NCBI GenBank assembly: GCA_937907585.1 | Contig: CALCVH010000090.1 | Coordinates: forward strand, 1 to 6,290 | Origin: an uncultured Bacillota bacterium | GTDB lineage: Bacteria > Bacillota_I > Bacilli_A > Izemoplasmatales > UBA1188 | Reading direction: 5' to 3' | Length of the DNA: 6,290 bases | In this document: positions 1 through 6,240 of the stretch, piece after piece | Position numbering within the stretch: the first letter of the stretch is position 1 | Layout: every line of letters begins with the position of its first letter | Program-made: the position numbers and the translations under genes | Notes under the pieces: model-generated | Database searches by the model: none | What the model was told of the DNA's origin: nothing | What the model saw: the letters and a program-made list of their open reading frames with translations, nothing else

Positions 1-1548
1 TGGATGATATCCTCTTTGAGCTAGATAATATGCAGCAGTTAAACCAGCAGGTCCAGCACCAATAATAGCGATCTTTTCATCAAATTCGCCTTCTACTTTT
101 GTTATTCTCTTTTCAGGAACGAATCTATCAGCTCTTTCCATATCCCATCTAGCGATAAATTTCTTAACCGCATCGATTGATACTGCTTGATCTACAGTTC
201 CTCTTGTACATGCTTCTTCACATCTCTTATTACAGATTGCACCGCATACTGCAGGGAATGGGTTTTGAGTTTTAATCAATTCTAATGCTTCAGCGTAGTT
301 TCCTTGGCTAGCCATCTTTAAGTATCCTTGAACAGGAACGTGTGCAGGACAAGCTACCTTACATGGAGCAGTACCGCTCTCATATGTTTCGCTCATACGC
401 ATAGTATCTCTATAGTTTTCATCCCACGCATATTTACCCCAATGAATCTTATCAGGAAGTGGAGATTTAGGATATTTAACTTCACTGCCATCTTTATGAC
501 ATAATTTTTGTCCTAATTTAACAGCGCCTGTAGGACAATCTTCTACGCATAAACCACACGCAACACATTTAGATGGATCAACCTTCGCAGTGTAAGCGCT
601 TCTTTCCATATTAGGAGTATTATAAAGTAGAGCAGTTCTTAATGCATTACAGATCTTAACATTACAGTTACAGATATCAAAGATATGAGTTTTACCATCA
701 ATGTTAGTAACCTGATGTACATATCCATTATCTTCAGCTTTCTTAAGTATATTTAAAGCTTCTTCTTTAGTGATATAGTGAGCTCTTCCTGTTTCAACTG
801 TGTAATCAGCCATATCGCCAAGTTGGATACACCAATCATTAACATCATCTTCACAGCCTTCACCTAATACTTGTCTAGAATATCTACAAGAACAGATACC
901 CGCAGAAATATGACCGCTATATTTTTGTAGCCAATAAGATATCTTTTCAATGCTCATAGCTTCTGGTTCAAGTTCAATAGCTTTTTCAACAGGTATTACA
1001 TGCATACCAATACCATCTCCACCAGGTCTAACCATTGATGTGATATCTTCAAGTGGTAAGAATGTCATTCTTTCAAAGAAAGACGCTACCGCAGGATTCT
1101 TATCTATTCTATCAACTGATGAATTAAATAATTCTGCAGATCCAGGAACAAAATAAGATACTCTGTATCTTTTAACAGCTTTCGCATCCTTAATTGGTCC
1201 ATTATCATCATAATTATCTCCATAATCATATTCGAAGATACCAATATATGAACCATCATCTAAAATCTTTTGTAAATCAATAGCGCTAAATTGTTTTTTG
1301 TTCATATCAAATAATTCTTCGAAAGTATAGAACTTTCTTAGTTTCATTTTTAACGCAACATCAACAATATCTTCATTGAGTACTTCTTTTAATCCCCAAT
1401 ATTCTGGACAGTTAGAATCTACTCCTTTCAACTTGTGTTTAACATTATCTGTTATTTTTCTTCCAAGTTTGCATAACTTCTTATCATATTCAGTTTTTAT
1501 TTCTTTGCCTTGATATACTGAATAGATTTTCTCATTTTGTTCTGGCAT
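1..1548 (-). CDS. Fe-S/FAD NAD(P)H-type oxidoreductase, partial (C-terminus beyond left edge)
   Basis: An uninterrupted 516-codon reading frame runs from ATG at 1548 to the window edge, so the C-terminal part is missing. Domains seen, in order: an N-terminal region of about 210 residues that I cannot assign; a cysteine-rich Fe-S-like segment with C219-x-C221-R, C232, C240, then C293-x-C295 and C300; a ferredoxin motif CVACGLCVEDCP (C328, C331, C334, C338); a GltD-type Fe-S helical domain with C396, C400, C435, C439, C443 and C447; and the start of an FAD/NAD(P) Rossmann fold with GAGPAG at 497-502. This order (Fer4_20 then pyridine nucleotide-disulfide oxidoreductase) is known from glutamate synthase small subunits and NAD(P)H:acceptor reductases, which pass electrons between NAD(P)H, flavin and Fe-S carriers in the cytoplasm. 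The electron partner here is unknown. It starts 2 bp after the hypB stop; an AGGA 11 nt upstream is a weak ribosome site, suggesting coupled translation. It is not ordinary GltD, because of the long N-terminal extension. Sampled base composition is about 38% G+C. Confidence 0.88.
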   Translation of the reverse strand, partial: MPEQNEKIYSVYQGKEIKTEYDKKLCKLGRKITDNVKHKLKGVDSNCPEYWGLKEVLNEDIVDVALKMKLRKFYTFEELFDMNKKQFSAIDLQKILDDGSYIGIFEYDYGDNYDDNGPIKDAKAVKRYRVSYFVPGSAELFNSSVDRIDKNPAVASFFERMTFLPLEDITSMVRPGGDGIGMHVIPVEKAIELEPEAMSIEKISYWLQKYSGHISAGICSCRYSRQVLGEGCEDDVNDWCIQLGDMADYTVETGRAHYITKEEALNILKKAEDNGYVHQVTNIDGKTHIFDICNCNVKICNALRTALLYNTPNMERSAYTAKVDPSKCVACGLCVEDCPTGAVKLGQKLCHKDGSEVKYPKSPLPDKIHWGKYAWDENYRDTMRMSETYESGTAPCKVACPAHVPVQGYLKMASQGNYAEALELIKTQNPFPAVCGAICNKRCEEACTRGTVDQAVSIDAVKKFIARWDMERADRFVPEKRITKVEGEFDEKIAIIGAGPAGLTAAYYLAQRGYHP

Positions 1549-1550
1549 GA

Positions 1551-2234
1551 TTATTTATTTCCTTTCCAAATTTTTATTTCTTTCAATAGCCATTCCGCTA
1601 CTTTATCAATTCCTTCACCAGTTTTAGCACAAATAGGAATCACAGTAGCGTTTTTATTTCTTAATTTTACATATTCTTCGCATTTCTTTAAATCAAAATC
1701 AAAGAAAGGCAGAACATCTATTTTATTAACTATAACTAAATCGCACACTTGAAACATAAGTGGATATTTAAGTGGTTTATCATGTCCTTCAGGAACTGAC
1801 AATATCATTATGTTTTTAGATGAGCCAGTATCGAATTCTGCAGGACAAACAAGATTGCCTACATTTTCAAGTATCGCTAGATCAATTTCCTTACCATTTA
1901 GAGAATCTAATCCCTGTTTAGTCATTCCTGCATCTAAATGGCACATTCCCATAGTATGTAATTGAACTGATTCGACACCTGTTTGTTCTTTGATTTTTAT
2001 CGCATCAACATCACTATCAATATCAGCTTCCATAACAGCTATTCTTAAATCATTCTTTAAATAATTGATTAGCTTGATTAAAGTAGTAGTTTTTCCAGAA
2101 CCTGGAGAACTCATTAAGTTAAGCAAGAACATTCCTTTTTTTCTATTTTCTTCTCTTAACTTATCTGCTTCATCATCGTTCTTTTGAAACACACTTTGTT
2201 TTAATTCAATTATTCTAACTTCGTCATTCATCAT
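1551..2234 (-). CDS. hypB: Hydrogenase/nickel maturation GTPase HypB
   Basis: A 227-residue SIMIBI-class GTPase of the HypB family, which delivers nickel to [NiFe]-hydrogenase precursors, usually together with HypA. Visible motifs: Walker A SPGSGKT at 43-49, EADIDSD at 69-75, the metal site GMCHLDA at 96-102 (C98, H99), ENVGNLVCPAEFD at 123-135 (with C130), SVPEGHDKPLKYP at 146-158, the guanine-specificity motif NKID at 170-173 and a CAKTGEG G5-like loop near 203. C98, H99 and C130 match the G-domain metal ligands known from E. coli HypB. The N-terminal CxxCGC nickel site of E. coli and the His-rich stretch of some homologues are absent, so this is the short form. The start at 2234 has GGAG 5 nt upstream (2240-2243); the adjacent second ATG at 2231 is an equally possible start. 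It is the first gene of an operon with the oxidoreductase downstream. No hypA or hydrogenase subunit is in the window. Confidence 0.95.
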   Translation of the reverse strand: MMNDEVRIIELKQSVFQKNDDEADKLREENRKKGMFLLNLMSSPGSGKTTTLIKLINYLKNDLRIAVMEADIDSDVDAIKIKEQTGVESVQLHTMGMCHLDAGMTKQGLDSLNGKEIDLAILENVGNLVCPAEFDTGSSKNIMILSVPEGHDKPLKYPLMFQVCDLVIVNKIDVLPFFDFDLKKCEEYVKLRNKNATVIPICAKTGEGIDKVAEWLLKEIKIWKGNK

Positions 2235-2239
2235 TAATA

Positions 2240-2243
2240 CTCC
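2240..2243 (-). promoter_or_regulatory. Ribosome binding site of hypB
   Basis: GGAG on the minus strand, 5 nt before ATG 2234 and 8 nt before ATG 2231. It supports a start at this double ATG but does not decide between the two. Confidence 0.7.
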
Positions 2244-2252
2244 AAGAAAAAA

Positions 2253-2277
2253 GATAAATGTTTTTTAAACATCTATC
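2253..2277. promoter_or_regulatory. 25-bp inverted repeat in the hypB leader, operator candidate
   Basis: Two 11-base arms, GATAAATGTTT and AAACATCTATC, are separated by TTT and have one mismatched pair. The element lies between the proposed hypB -10 box and the ribosome site, about where transcription would start. A dimeric repressor bound there would block initiation, and as RNA it would form an AT-rich leader hairpin. I do not recognise it as the site of a named regulator; it does not match the Rex consensus TTGTTAA-N4-TTAACAA. The symmetry is seen directly; the regulatory role is inferred. Confidence 0.45.
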
Positions 2278-2280
2278 ATA

Positions 2281-2309
2281 ATTATAATATAAAAACATCA
2301 AAATATAAA
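2281..2309 (-). promoter_or_regulatory. Probable sigma-A-type promoter of the hypB operon
   Basis: On the minus strand, TTTATA (2304-2309, 4 of 6 to the -35 consensus) is followed after 17 bases by a perfect TATAAT (2281-2286). The expected start is near 2274, inside the inverted repeat at 2253-2277. In DNA this AT-rich such matches can occur by chance, but the position just before the first gene of the operon is right. A second pair, TTGATG at 2296-2301 with TATGAT at 2275-2280, has only a 15-base spacer and is less likely. Confidence 0.45.
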
Positions 2310-2398
2310 TATATTTTTATGTAGGTGGATTTATGTAATGAATGTTAGCTCTATTAAAAATGTAGCTTAAAAGTGTCTATTTATAAATATAATAATAA

Positions 2399-2443
2399 AA
2401 TTGCCCAAAAGTGAATATTTTTTATTGATTTGGGCAATTATAA
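2399..2443. repeat. 45-bp hairpin repeat, copy 1 (3' flank of the ATPase gene)
   Basis: Perfect 11-base arms, AATTGCCCAAA (2399-2409) and TTTGGGCAATT (2429-2439), enclose a 19-base loop. The whole 45-base block matches copy 2 at 3949-3993 at 43 of 45 positions, in direct orientation. The only two differences are an adjacent TA/AT change in the loop. The repeat begins immediately after the ATPase stop codon (2446-2444). Read on the minus strand, the stem is followed by a T-rich stretch, so it could also act as an intrinsic terminator for the ATPase gene, although the loop is long for that. Confidence 0.92.
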
Positions 2444-3883
2444 TTATTTTAATAATTCTTCTATTGTAATTACATCATCAAATATTGAACTATATTCATT
2501 CTGTTTTAAACCGAATGTTGTAATAAGAATATTTCTTATTGATTTCTTCTTACTATTTAAAAAGTTATATACGTTTTCACTTCTTTCAAGCATATTTAAA
2601 TAGTAATCCTTTTTTACTTCAAAAATGTTGCCATAAAACTTCATTTCACATAAATCTATAATATTATCTGCTCTAGAAATAATTAAATCTACTTGCGTTC
2701 CAATATGTTCATCGTTTCCTTTATCGTTATAAATTGAATTTATACTTGATAAATTTCTTATTCCCAATATATCTTTTATTTCATTAATATGATAGAAAAC
2801 TACATTTTCAAATGCTAACCCTCTCCAAATCGCAATGGACTGGCTTGATACATTTTGTTTAAAGAAATCGTTATTTAATTTTGTGTTATCATCTACAAAT
2901 CTTAAATAAAATAAGCAGAATGGATCAACTAATTTATATAAATCAACTCCTTTATTTAATGATTTATATTTCATTACAAAATCACAATTTATTAAATCAT
3001 CTAATACTTTAGTTATATTATTTCCACTTGATTTATTGAGATAATTAATTATTTCATTTCTAGAATAACCAATCTTCTTCTTGCTTAAGAATTTAACTAT
3101 ACGAATCAATTCTTCTGGATTCGCAAAAGCTGATTCAAATAGTCTATTAAACTCTAGTTTTAATTTCGCATTTTTATCAAAGAATAACCTATCTATGTTC
3201 TCATACAAAGATAATCTATTATTAATTAACCCTAAATAGAATGGAATACCCCCAAAAATCATATATAAAGTTACAATATCATAATCAGAATAAATAGTTT
3301 TAGAGTTATTAAAGAATTCTTTAACTTCCCTAAGTTTAAGTGGCATTAGTTTTATTTCGTATGTAACCCTATCATAAAGTCCGCCTTTATTGTTTATTAA
3401 TTTATTTAATATCCAACTAGGTGCACTTCCACAAACGATCAATAATAGTCTATTACATGAACAACCCCACGAATTCCAAAATGCTTCAAAAGCTCTTAAA
3501 AATCCAGATTTAGGAGTATCCATCCATGGTAATTCATCAATAAATACAACAATCTTAGAATCACCTTTTTTTGAAGATAATAATATTCTTAGTAAATTAA
3601 AAGCATCTAACCAATTTTTAGGTTCATTAGTGTTTTTAGCTAATCCATAATTAATTAATGAATTATAAAAATGATGAATTTGTTCTTTTAATATATTCTT
3701 TTCATCAACATCGTATGGTGATAATCCAACATGACTAAAAGAAAATTTGTTTTCAAACATTTGGTTAACAAGAAAAGTTTTCCCAACTCTTCTTCTACCA
3801 TAAATCGCAACAAATTCAGCTTTTTTAGAATTGTATAAATCAGTTAACTCTTGAATTTCGCGTTCTCTTCCAATAATATTCAT
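2444..3883 (-). CDS. AAA+ ATPase with C-terminal DUF234 (PD-(D/E)XK-like) domain
   Basis: A 479-residue protein of the archaeal-type ATPase family (COG1672; ATPase_2 followed by DUF234). Visible: an N-terminal box IIGREREI (3-10), Walker A GRRRVGKT at 29-36, Walker B VVFIDELPW at 112-120 (D116, E117), a sensor-1-like CGSAPSW at 151-157, and a GGLYDR segment at 167-172. A winged-helix-like stretch spans about 258-320. The C-terminal domain shows the restriction-nuclease-like pattern: GLAFEN (E359), TQVDLI (D399) and CEMKF (E413, K415), all catalytic-type residues present. The length is usual for the family. The family is widespread and multi-copy in bacteria and archaea, but its cellular role is not established; no substrate can be named. 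An in-frame TAG sits two codons upstream of the ATG, so the start cannot lie further out; the AGGGAG ribosome site is 13 nt away, longer than ideal. Two sampled 60-base lines are 23-25% G+C, lower than most sampled lines of neighbouring genes. The gene is tightly enclosed by two copies of a hairpin repeat, suggesting an acquired cassette. Confidence 0.92.
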   Translation of the reverse strand: MNIIGREREIQELTDLYNSKKAEFVAIYGRRRVGKTFLVNQMFENKFSFSHVGLSPYDVDEKNILKEQIHHFYNSLINYGLAKNTNEPKNWLDAFNLLRILLSSKKGDSKIVVFIDELPWMDTPKSGFLRAFEAFWNSWGCSCNRLLLIVCGSAPSWILNKLINNKGGLYDRVTYEIKLMPLKLREVKEFFNNSKTIYSDYDIVTLYMIFGGIPFYLGLINNRLSLYENIDRLFFDKNAKLKLEFNRLFESAFANPEELIRIVKFLSKKKIGYSRNEIINYLNKSSGNNITKVLDDLINCDFVMKYKSLNKGVDLYKLVDPFCLFYLRFVDDNTKLNNDFFKQNVSSQSIAIWRGLAFENVVFYHINEIKDILGIRNLSSINSIYNDKGNDEHIGTQVDLIISRADNIIDLCEMKFYGNIFEVKKDYYLNMLERSENVYNFLNSKKKSIRNILITTFGLKQNEYSSIFDDVITIEELLK

Positions 3884-3896
3884 AAGCTATTATTAA

Positions 3897-3902
3897 CTCC
3901 CT
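3897..3902 (-). promoter_or_regulatory. Ribosome binding site of the ATPase gene, unusually distant
   Basis: AGGGAG on the minus strand lies 13 nt before ATG 3883, further than the usual 5-9 nt. An in-frame stop (TAG, 3887-3889) excludes any earlier start codon in this frame, so the ATG stands and translation may be modest. Confidence 0.5.
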
Positions 3903-3914
3903 AATTACAACCTT

Positions 3915-3943
3915 ATTATAATTTATAATTAAGTGAATATCAA
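3915..3943 (-). promoter_or_regulatory. Promoter of the ATPase gene
   Basis: On the minus strand, TTGATA (3938-3943, 5 of 6 to the -35 consensus) and a perfect TATAAT (3915-3920) are separated by exactly 17 bases. Predicted initiation is near 3908, giving a leader of about 25 nt. This is the best promoter match in the window. The outer base of the -35 box is also the first base of the 17-base arm of the adjacent hairpin repeat, so anything bound to the repeat would touch the polymerase site. The gene therefore appears to carry its own promoter inside the repeat-bounded unit. Confidence 0.7.
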
Positions 3944-3995
3944 GTTATAATTGCCCAAAAGTGAAATTTTTTTATTGATTTGGGCAATTATAACT
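3943..3995. repeat. Hairpin repeat, copy 2 (5' flank of the ATPase gene)
   Basis: Perfect 17-base arms at 3943-3959 and 3979-3995, with core TTGCCCAAA and TTTGGGCAA, enclose a 19-base loop. The inner 45 bases (3949-3993) are the direct repeat of 2399-2443, with 2 mismatches, both in the loop. The palindrome is longer here than in copy 1, whose outer arm bases have diverged on the side away from the gene. On the minus strand the stem is not followed by a T tract, so a terminator role is less convincing for this copy. A separate good terminator for the upstream gene already exists at 4011-4032. Confidence 0.93.
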
Positions 3996-4010
3996 CAATT
4001 TTTAACATAT

Positions 4011-4032
4011 AAAAACACCAAAAAATGGTGTT
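4011..4032 (-). terminator. Intrinsic terminator after the rmuC/YdeI-family operon
   Basis: On the minus strand, AACACCA and TGGTGTT (7-bp stem, 4014-4032) enclose a 5-base T loop and run into a five-T tract (4011-4015). It lies about 94 bases after the YdeI-family stop codon and before the ATPase promoter, separating the two transcription units. The interval 4033-4125 is otherwise plain AT-rich DNA with no gene that I can see. Confidence 0.65.
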
Positions 4033-4125
4033 AAAGATTGTAATAATTGATAATTAAAATTAACAAACTATTAATTTATTTTTGAAATAGAATCATTTTT
4101 TTATACTATATAGTTAAATTCTCAT

Positions 4126-4695
4126 CTAATAATCTATTAATCTCCCATAATCATTCCATTCGCCAAACATATTGTTCTTTTTGGTTTCTTCAATTAAATG
4201 ATTAAGCGATTTATTGTACATGTTAAGATTACGTTTCTTATAAAATGATACATTATAAGCTCTTATATGTTGATATAATGGTGGAAATGATTTAAATGTT
4301 GAATAACATCTATTTTTCTTTAATGCTTTAGTGATTTCATCATCTATTTTATAACTACTTAGATCTAAATTAGGTAATACTTTTAAACCTTCATTAGTCA
4401 TTAATCCTAATTTAATTAATCTACGTGCTCTTTCTTTGTTTAGTTCACTCCATGGACTATTTTTAGTTCTTGGAGAGAATCTCTGCATTAATACTCCATC
4501 TATTTTCTTATATGTACTATCAATCCAACCGAAACATAGCGCTTCTTCTACTGCGTCTATATAATAGAATATATTATCATCAATTGGTTTTCCTCTTTTG
4601 CATACGATGTAACATTCTTTTTCTTTAAGTGAATTTATAGATAACCATTCTCTAAATTCATATCTATTCGTTACATCTAAAATATTGTTATTCAT
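4126..4695 (-). CDS. YdeI/OmpD-associated (OmdA) family protein
   Basis: A 189-residue soluble protein with the recognisable signature of the YdeI/OmdA family: EALCFGWIDS at 51-60, KKID at 63-66, QRFSPRTKNSPWSELNKERA at 71-90, GLMTNEG at 97-103, and a C-terminal helical part with FPPLYQHI at 137-144. There is no signal peptide or membrane segment. Length is about normal for the family. Members have been linked to bacteriocin or cationic-peptide protection, largely by name and by a few distant members; the biochemical activity is not established, so I assign none. The gene starts 3 bp after the rmuC stop. No good Shine-Dalgarno lies close upstream, which suggests translational coupling to rmuC. 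It ends in TAG. The family is common in low-GC Firmicutes and unremarkable here. Confidence 0.85.
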   Translation of the reverse strand: MNNNILDVTNRYEFREWLSINSLKEKECYIVCKRGKPIDDNIFYYIDAVEEALCFGWIDSTYKKIDGVLMQRFSPRTKNSPWSELNKERARRLIKLGLMTNEGLKVLPNLDLSSYKIDDEITKALKKNRCYSTFKSFPPLYQHIRAYNVSFYKKRNLNMYNKSLNHLIEETKKNNMFGEWNDYGRLIDY

Positions 4696-4698
4696 AAA

Positions 4699-6063
4699 TT
4701 AATCTGTATCTATTTCGCCTTCAAGCAGGTATTTAGATTCTTCTTCATTTAATGCTTCTACTGATTTTAGTTTAGAGTTAAGCATTCTAGTCCTAGTTCC
4801 AACTAGACTGTCAAGTTCATCTGCTGCTTGATTAACTTTCTTTTGTGTTTTATCAAGCGCATCAGCGAATTTATTAAATTCTGTTTTAACTGCACCTAAT
4901 AATTTAAATATATCTGCGCTCTTCTTTTGAATCATCAATGTCTTAAATCCCATATTTAATGAATTGATGAAAGCCGTAAAGGTAGTTGGTCCTGTTAGGT
5001 TTATTTTATATTTAGATTGTATTTCTTCAAATAAACCCATATTTAGCGCTTCTAAATATAATCCTTCTAATGGTAAGAATATAATAGCAAAATCTGTTGT
5101 ATATGGAACATCAATATATTTATCACTTACATCTTTAGCGTATTGTAATAAATTCTTTCTTAACTCTTTTCTAGCGTTATTTATTTCATCTATATCATTG
5201 GATTCTTGAATTCTTGAATATGCTTCATAAGGGAATTTAGAATCCACTGGTAAATATATAGTTTCATCTCTTTGACCAGGTAACTTAATAGCGAACTCGA
5301 CACGCTCTGTTGAATTCTTCTTAGTTACAACATTTTCATCATACTGATTAACAGTTAAGAATTCTTTAATAATATTACCTAATATTACTTCTCCCATTAT
5401 TCCTTTAGTCTTAACATTAGTTAATACATTCTTTAAAGAACCAACATCAGTTGCGAGACCCTTAATTTCGCCAACCGCAACATTCACTTCTCCTATTCCT
5501 TTAATTACACCTTCAAACGATGTTTTAAGTTTATCTTCTAACGTTTTCGCTAAGGTTTCATTAACTGATGTATTAATCTTATCTAATTTATTATTATTAT
5601 CTTCTCTTATCTCGCTCAAGTTTTTAGAAACAGTTTCTTGTAATGATTTAATTGAATCACTATTTTCTTTCTTAAATTCAGATAGAGTATCTTTAACTGT
5701 TTTATTAAACTCTTTCATCTCAGTAGATAATTTATCCATAAGTTCTTCTTTGTGCTTATTATTATTTTCAGTAAACTTAAGTATAAAATCATTAATAGTT
5801 TTAGATAAACTATCAACTTTATCGTTCATTTCTTTAATTTGTTTATTTAAATCATTCATTAAAGAACTATTCTTTTCAGAAACAAGTTCGCTAATAGATT
5901 TAGATAAAGAATTAACAGATTCATTAACTGATTCTCTTATCTTTTTAAGTTCACTATCTCCTAAAGATATATCACCAGTTTTTTTATTTTTAAATAATAC
6001 AAATAAAACAATAACAAGTAATAAAGTAGAAATAACAGATAAAGCTAAAGTGATGTACTCCAT
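4699..6063 (-). CDS. rmuC: DNA recombination protein RmuC homologue
   Basis: A 454-residue protein with the RmuC layout: a single N-terminal membrane segment (about residues 5-24, followed by the basic KNKK), a long coiled-coil region rich in Lys, Glu, Ser and Asn (about 36-185), then the RmuC domain (about 200-425). Conserved blocks seen: KGIMGEVILGNII (220-232), VEFAIKLPG (255-263), LPVDSKFPYEAY (271-282), FAIIFLPLEGLYLEAL (325-340) and LTGPTTFTAFINSLNMGFK (356-374). The domain is predicted to have a restriction-nuclease-like fold. In E. coli, loss of RmuC raises inversion at short inverted repeats; the mechanism is not settled. The membrane segment implies it sits at the inner face of the cytoplasmic membrane, coiled coil inside. 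The start at 6063 has AAAAGGAG 7 nt upstream. It is the first gene of a two-gene unit with the YdeI-family gene. Sampled composition is about 35% G+C. Confidence 0.93.
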   Translation of the reverse strand: MEYITLALSVISTLLLVIVLFVLFKNKKTGDISLGDSELKKIRESVNESVNSLSKSISELVSEKNSSLMNDLNKQIKEMNDKVDSLSKTINDFILKFTENNNKHKEELMDKLSTEMKEFNKTVKDTLSEFKKENSDSIKSLQETVSKNLSEIREDNNNKLDKINTSVNETLAKTLEDKLKTSFEGVIKGIGEVNVAVGEIKGLATDVGSLKNVLTNVKTKGIMGEVILGNIIKEFLTVNQYDENVVTKKNSTERVEFAIKLPGQRDETIYLPVDSKFPYEAYSRIQESNDIDEINNARKELRKNLLQYAKDVSDKYIDVPYTTDFAIIFLPLEGLYLEALNMGLFEEIQSKYKINLTGPTTFTAFINSLNMGFKTLMIQKKSADIFKLLGAVKTEFNKFADALDKTQKKVNQAADELDSLVGTRTRMLNSKLKSVEALNEEESKYLLEGEIDTD

Positions 6064-6240
6064 AATAAAACTCCTTTTAGGCTTCTTTAATTAATATGAT
6101 ACTATATTTAATTAAAAACTTCATTCGATAAATGAATAGTATATAAAAATTGGAATTTTCAAATCTAAAAAATATTTCAAAATTTTTTCTTATTTTTACT
6201 ACTTCTTGAGTATGTATTATATAGGAGGATTTTTTATTAC
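6064..6240. promoter_or_regulatory. Divergent intergenic region between rmuC and the plus-strand gene
   Basis: These 177 bases must hold both promoters. On the minus strand AAAAGGAG (6071-6078) is the rmuC ribosome site, 7 nt before its ATG. Candidate minus-strand -10 boxes are TATCAT, TATAGT and TATACT between about 6095 and 6145, but none has a good -35 at 16-18 bases, so I name no promoter. A short inverted repeat, TTCATT-CGATA-AATGAA (6120-6136), lies among them and could be an operator or chance. On the plus strand AGGAGG is at 6223-6228. Confidence 0.4.

Noticed and set aside
950..1156. Plus-strand open frame opposite the oxidoreductase.
   Set aside because: It is antisense to a well-supported gene, has no ribosome site of note, and its residues are just the complement of conserved coding sequence. 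The same holds for the plus-strand frames at 1537-1752, 3390-3650, 4964-5209 and 5750-6094.
2337..2373. Ten-codon plus-strand reading frame (MNVSSIKNVA) behind an AGGTGG at about 2322-2327.
   Set aside because: It is very short, there is no promoter or family match, and such frames arise easily in AT-rich spacer DNA. It might be a remnant, but nothing supports this.
2399..3995. Two copies of a palindromic repeat considered as a CRISPR array.
   Set aside because: There are only two copies, 1550 bp apart with a gene between them. There is no regular spacing and no cas gene.
2399..3995. Considered as a standard insertion sequence or composite transposon.
   Set aside because: No transposase or DDE/serine/tyrosine recombinase is encoded, and no target-site duplication is visible outside the repeats.
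4105..4114. Ten-base perfect palindrome ACTATATAGT downstream of the YdeI-family gene.
   Set aside because: It is composed almost only of A and T, is short, and lies after a stop codon with no promoter pairing. It is expected by chance at this base composition.
4033..4125. AT-rich stretch between the YdeI-family stop and the terminator, checked for a small gene or RNA.
   Set aside because: There is no open frame with a ribosome site and no stable GC-containing stem. It is probably the 3' untranslated part of the operon.
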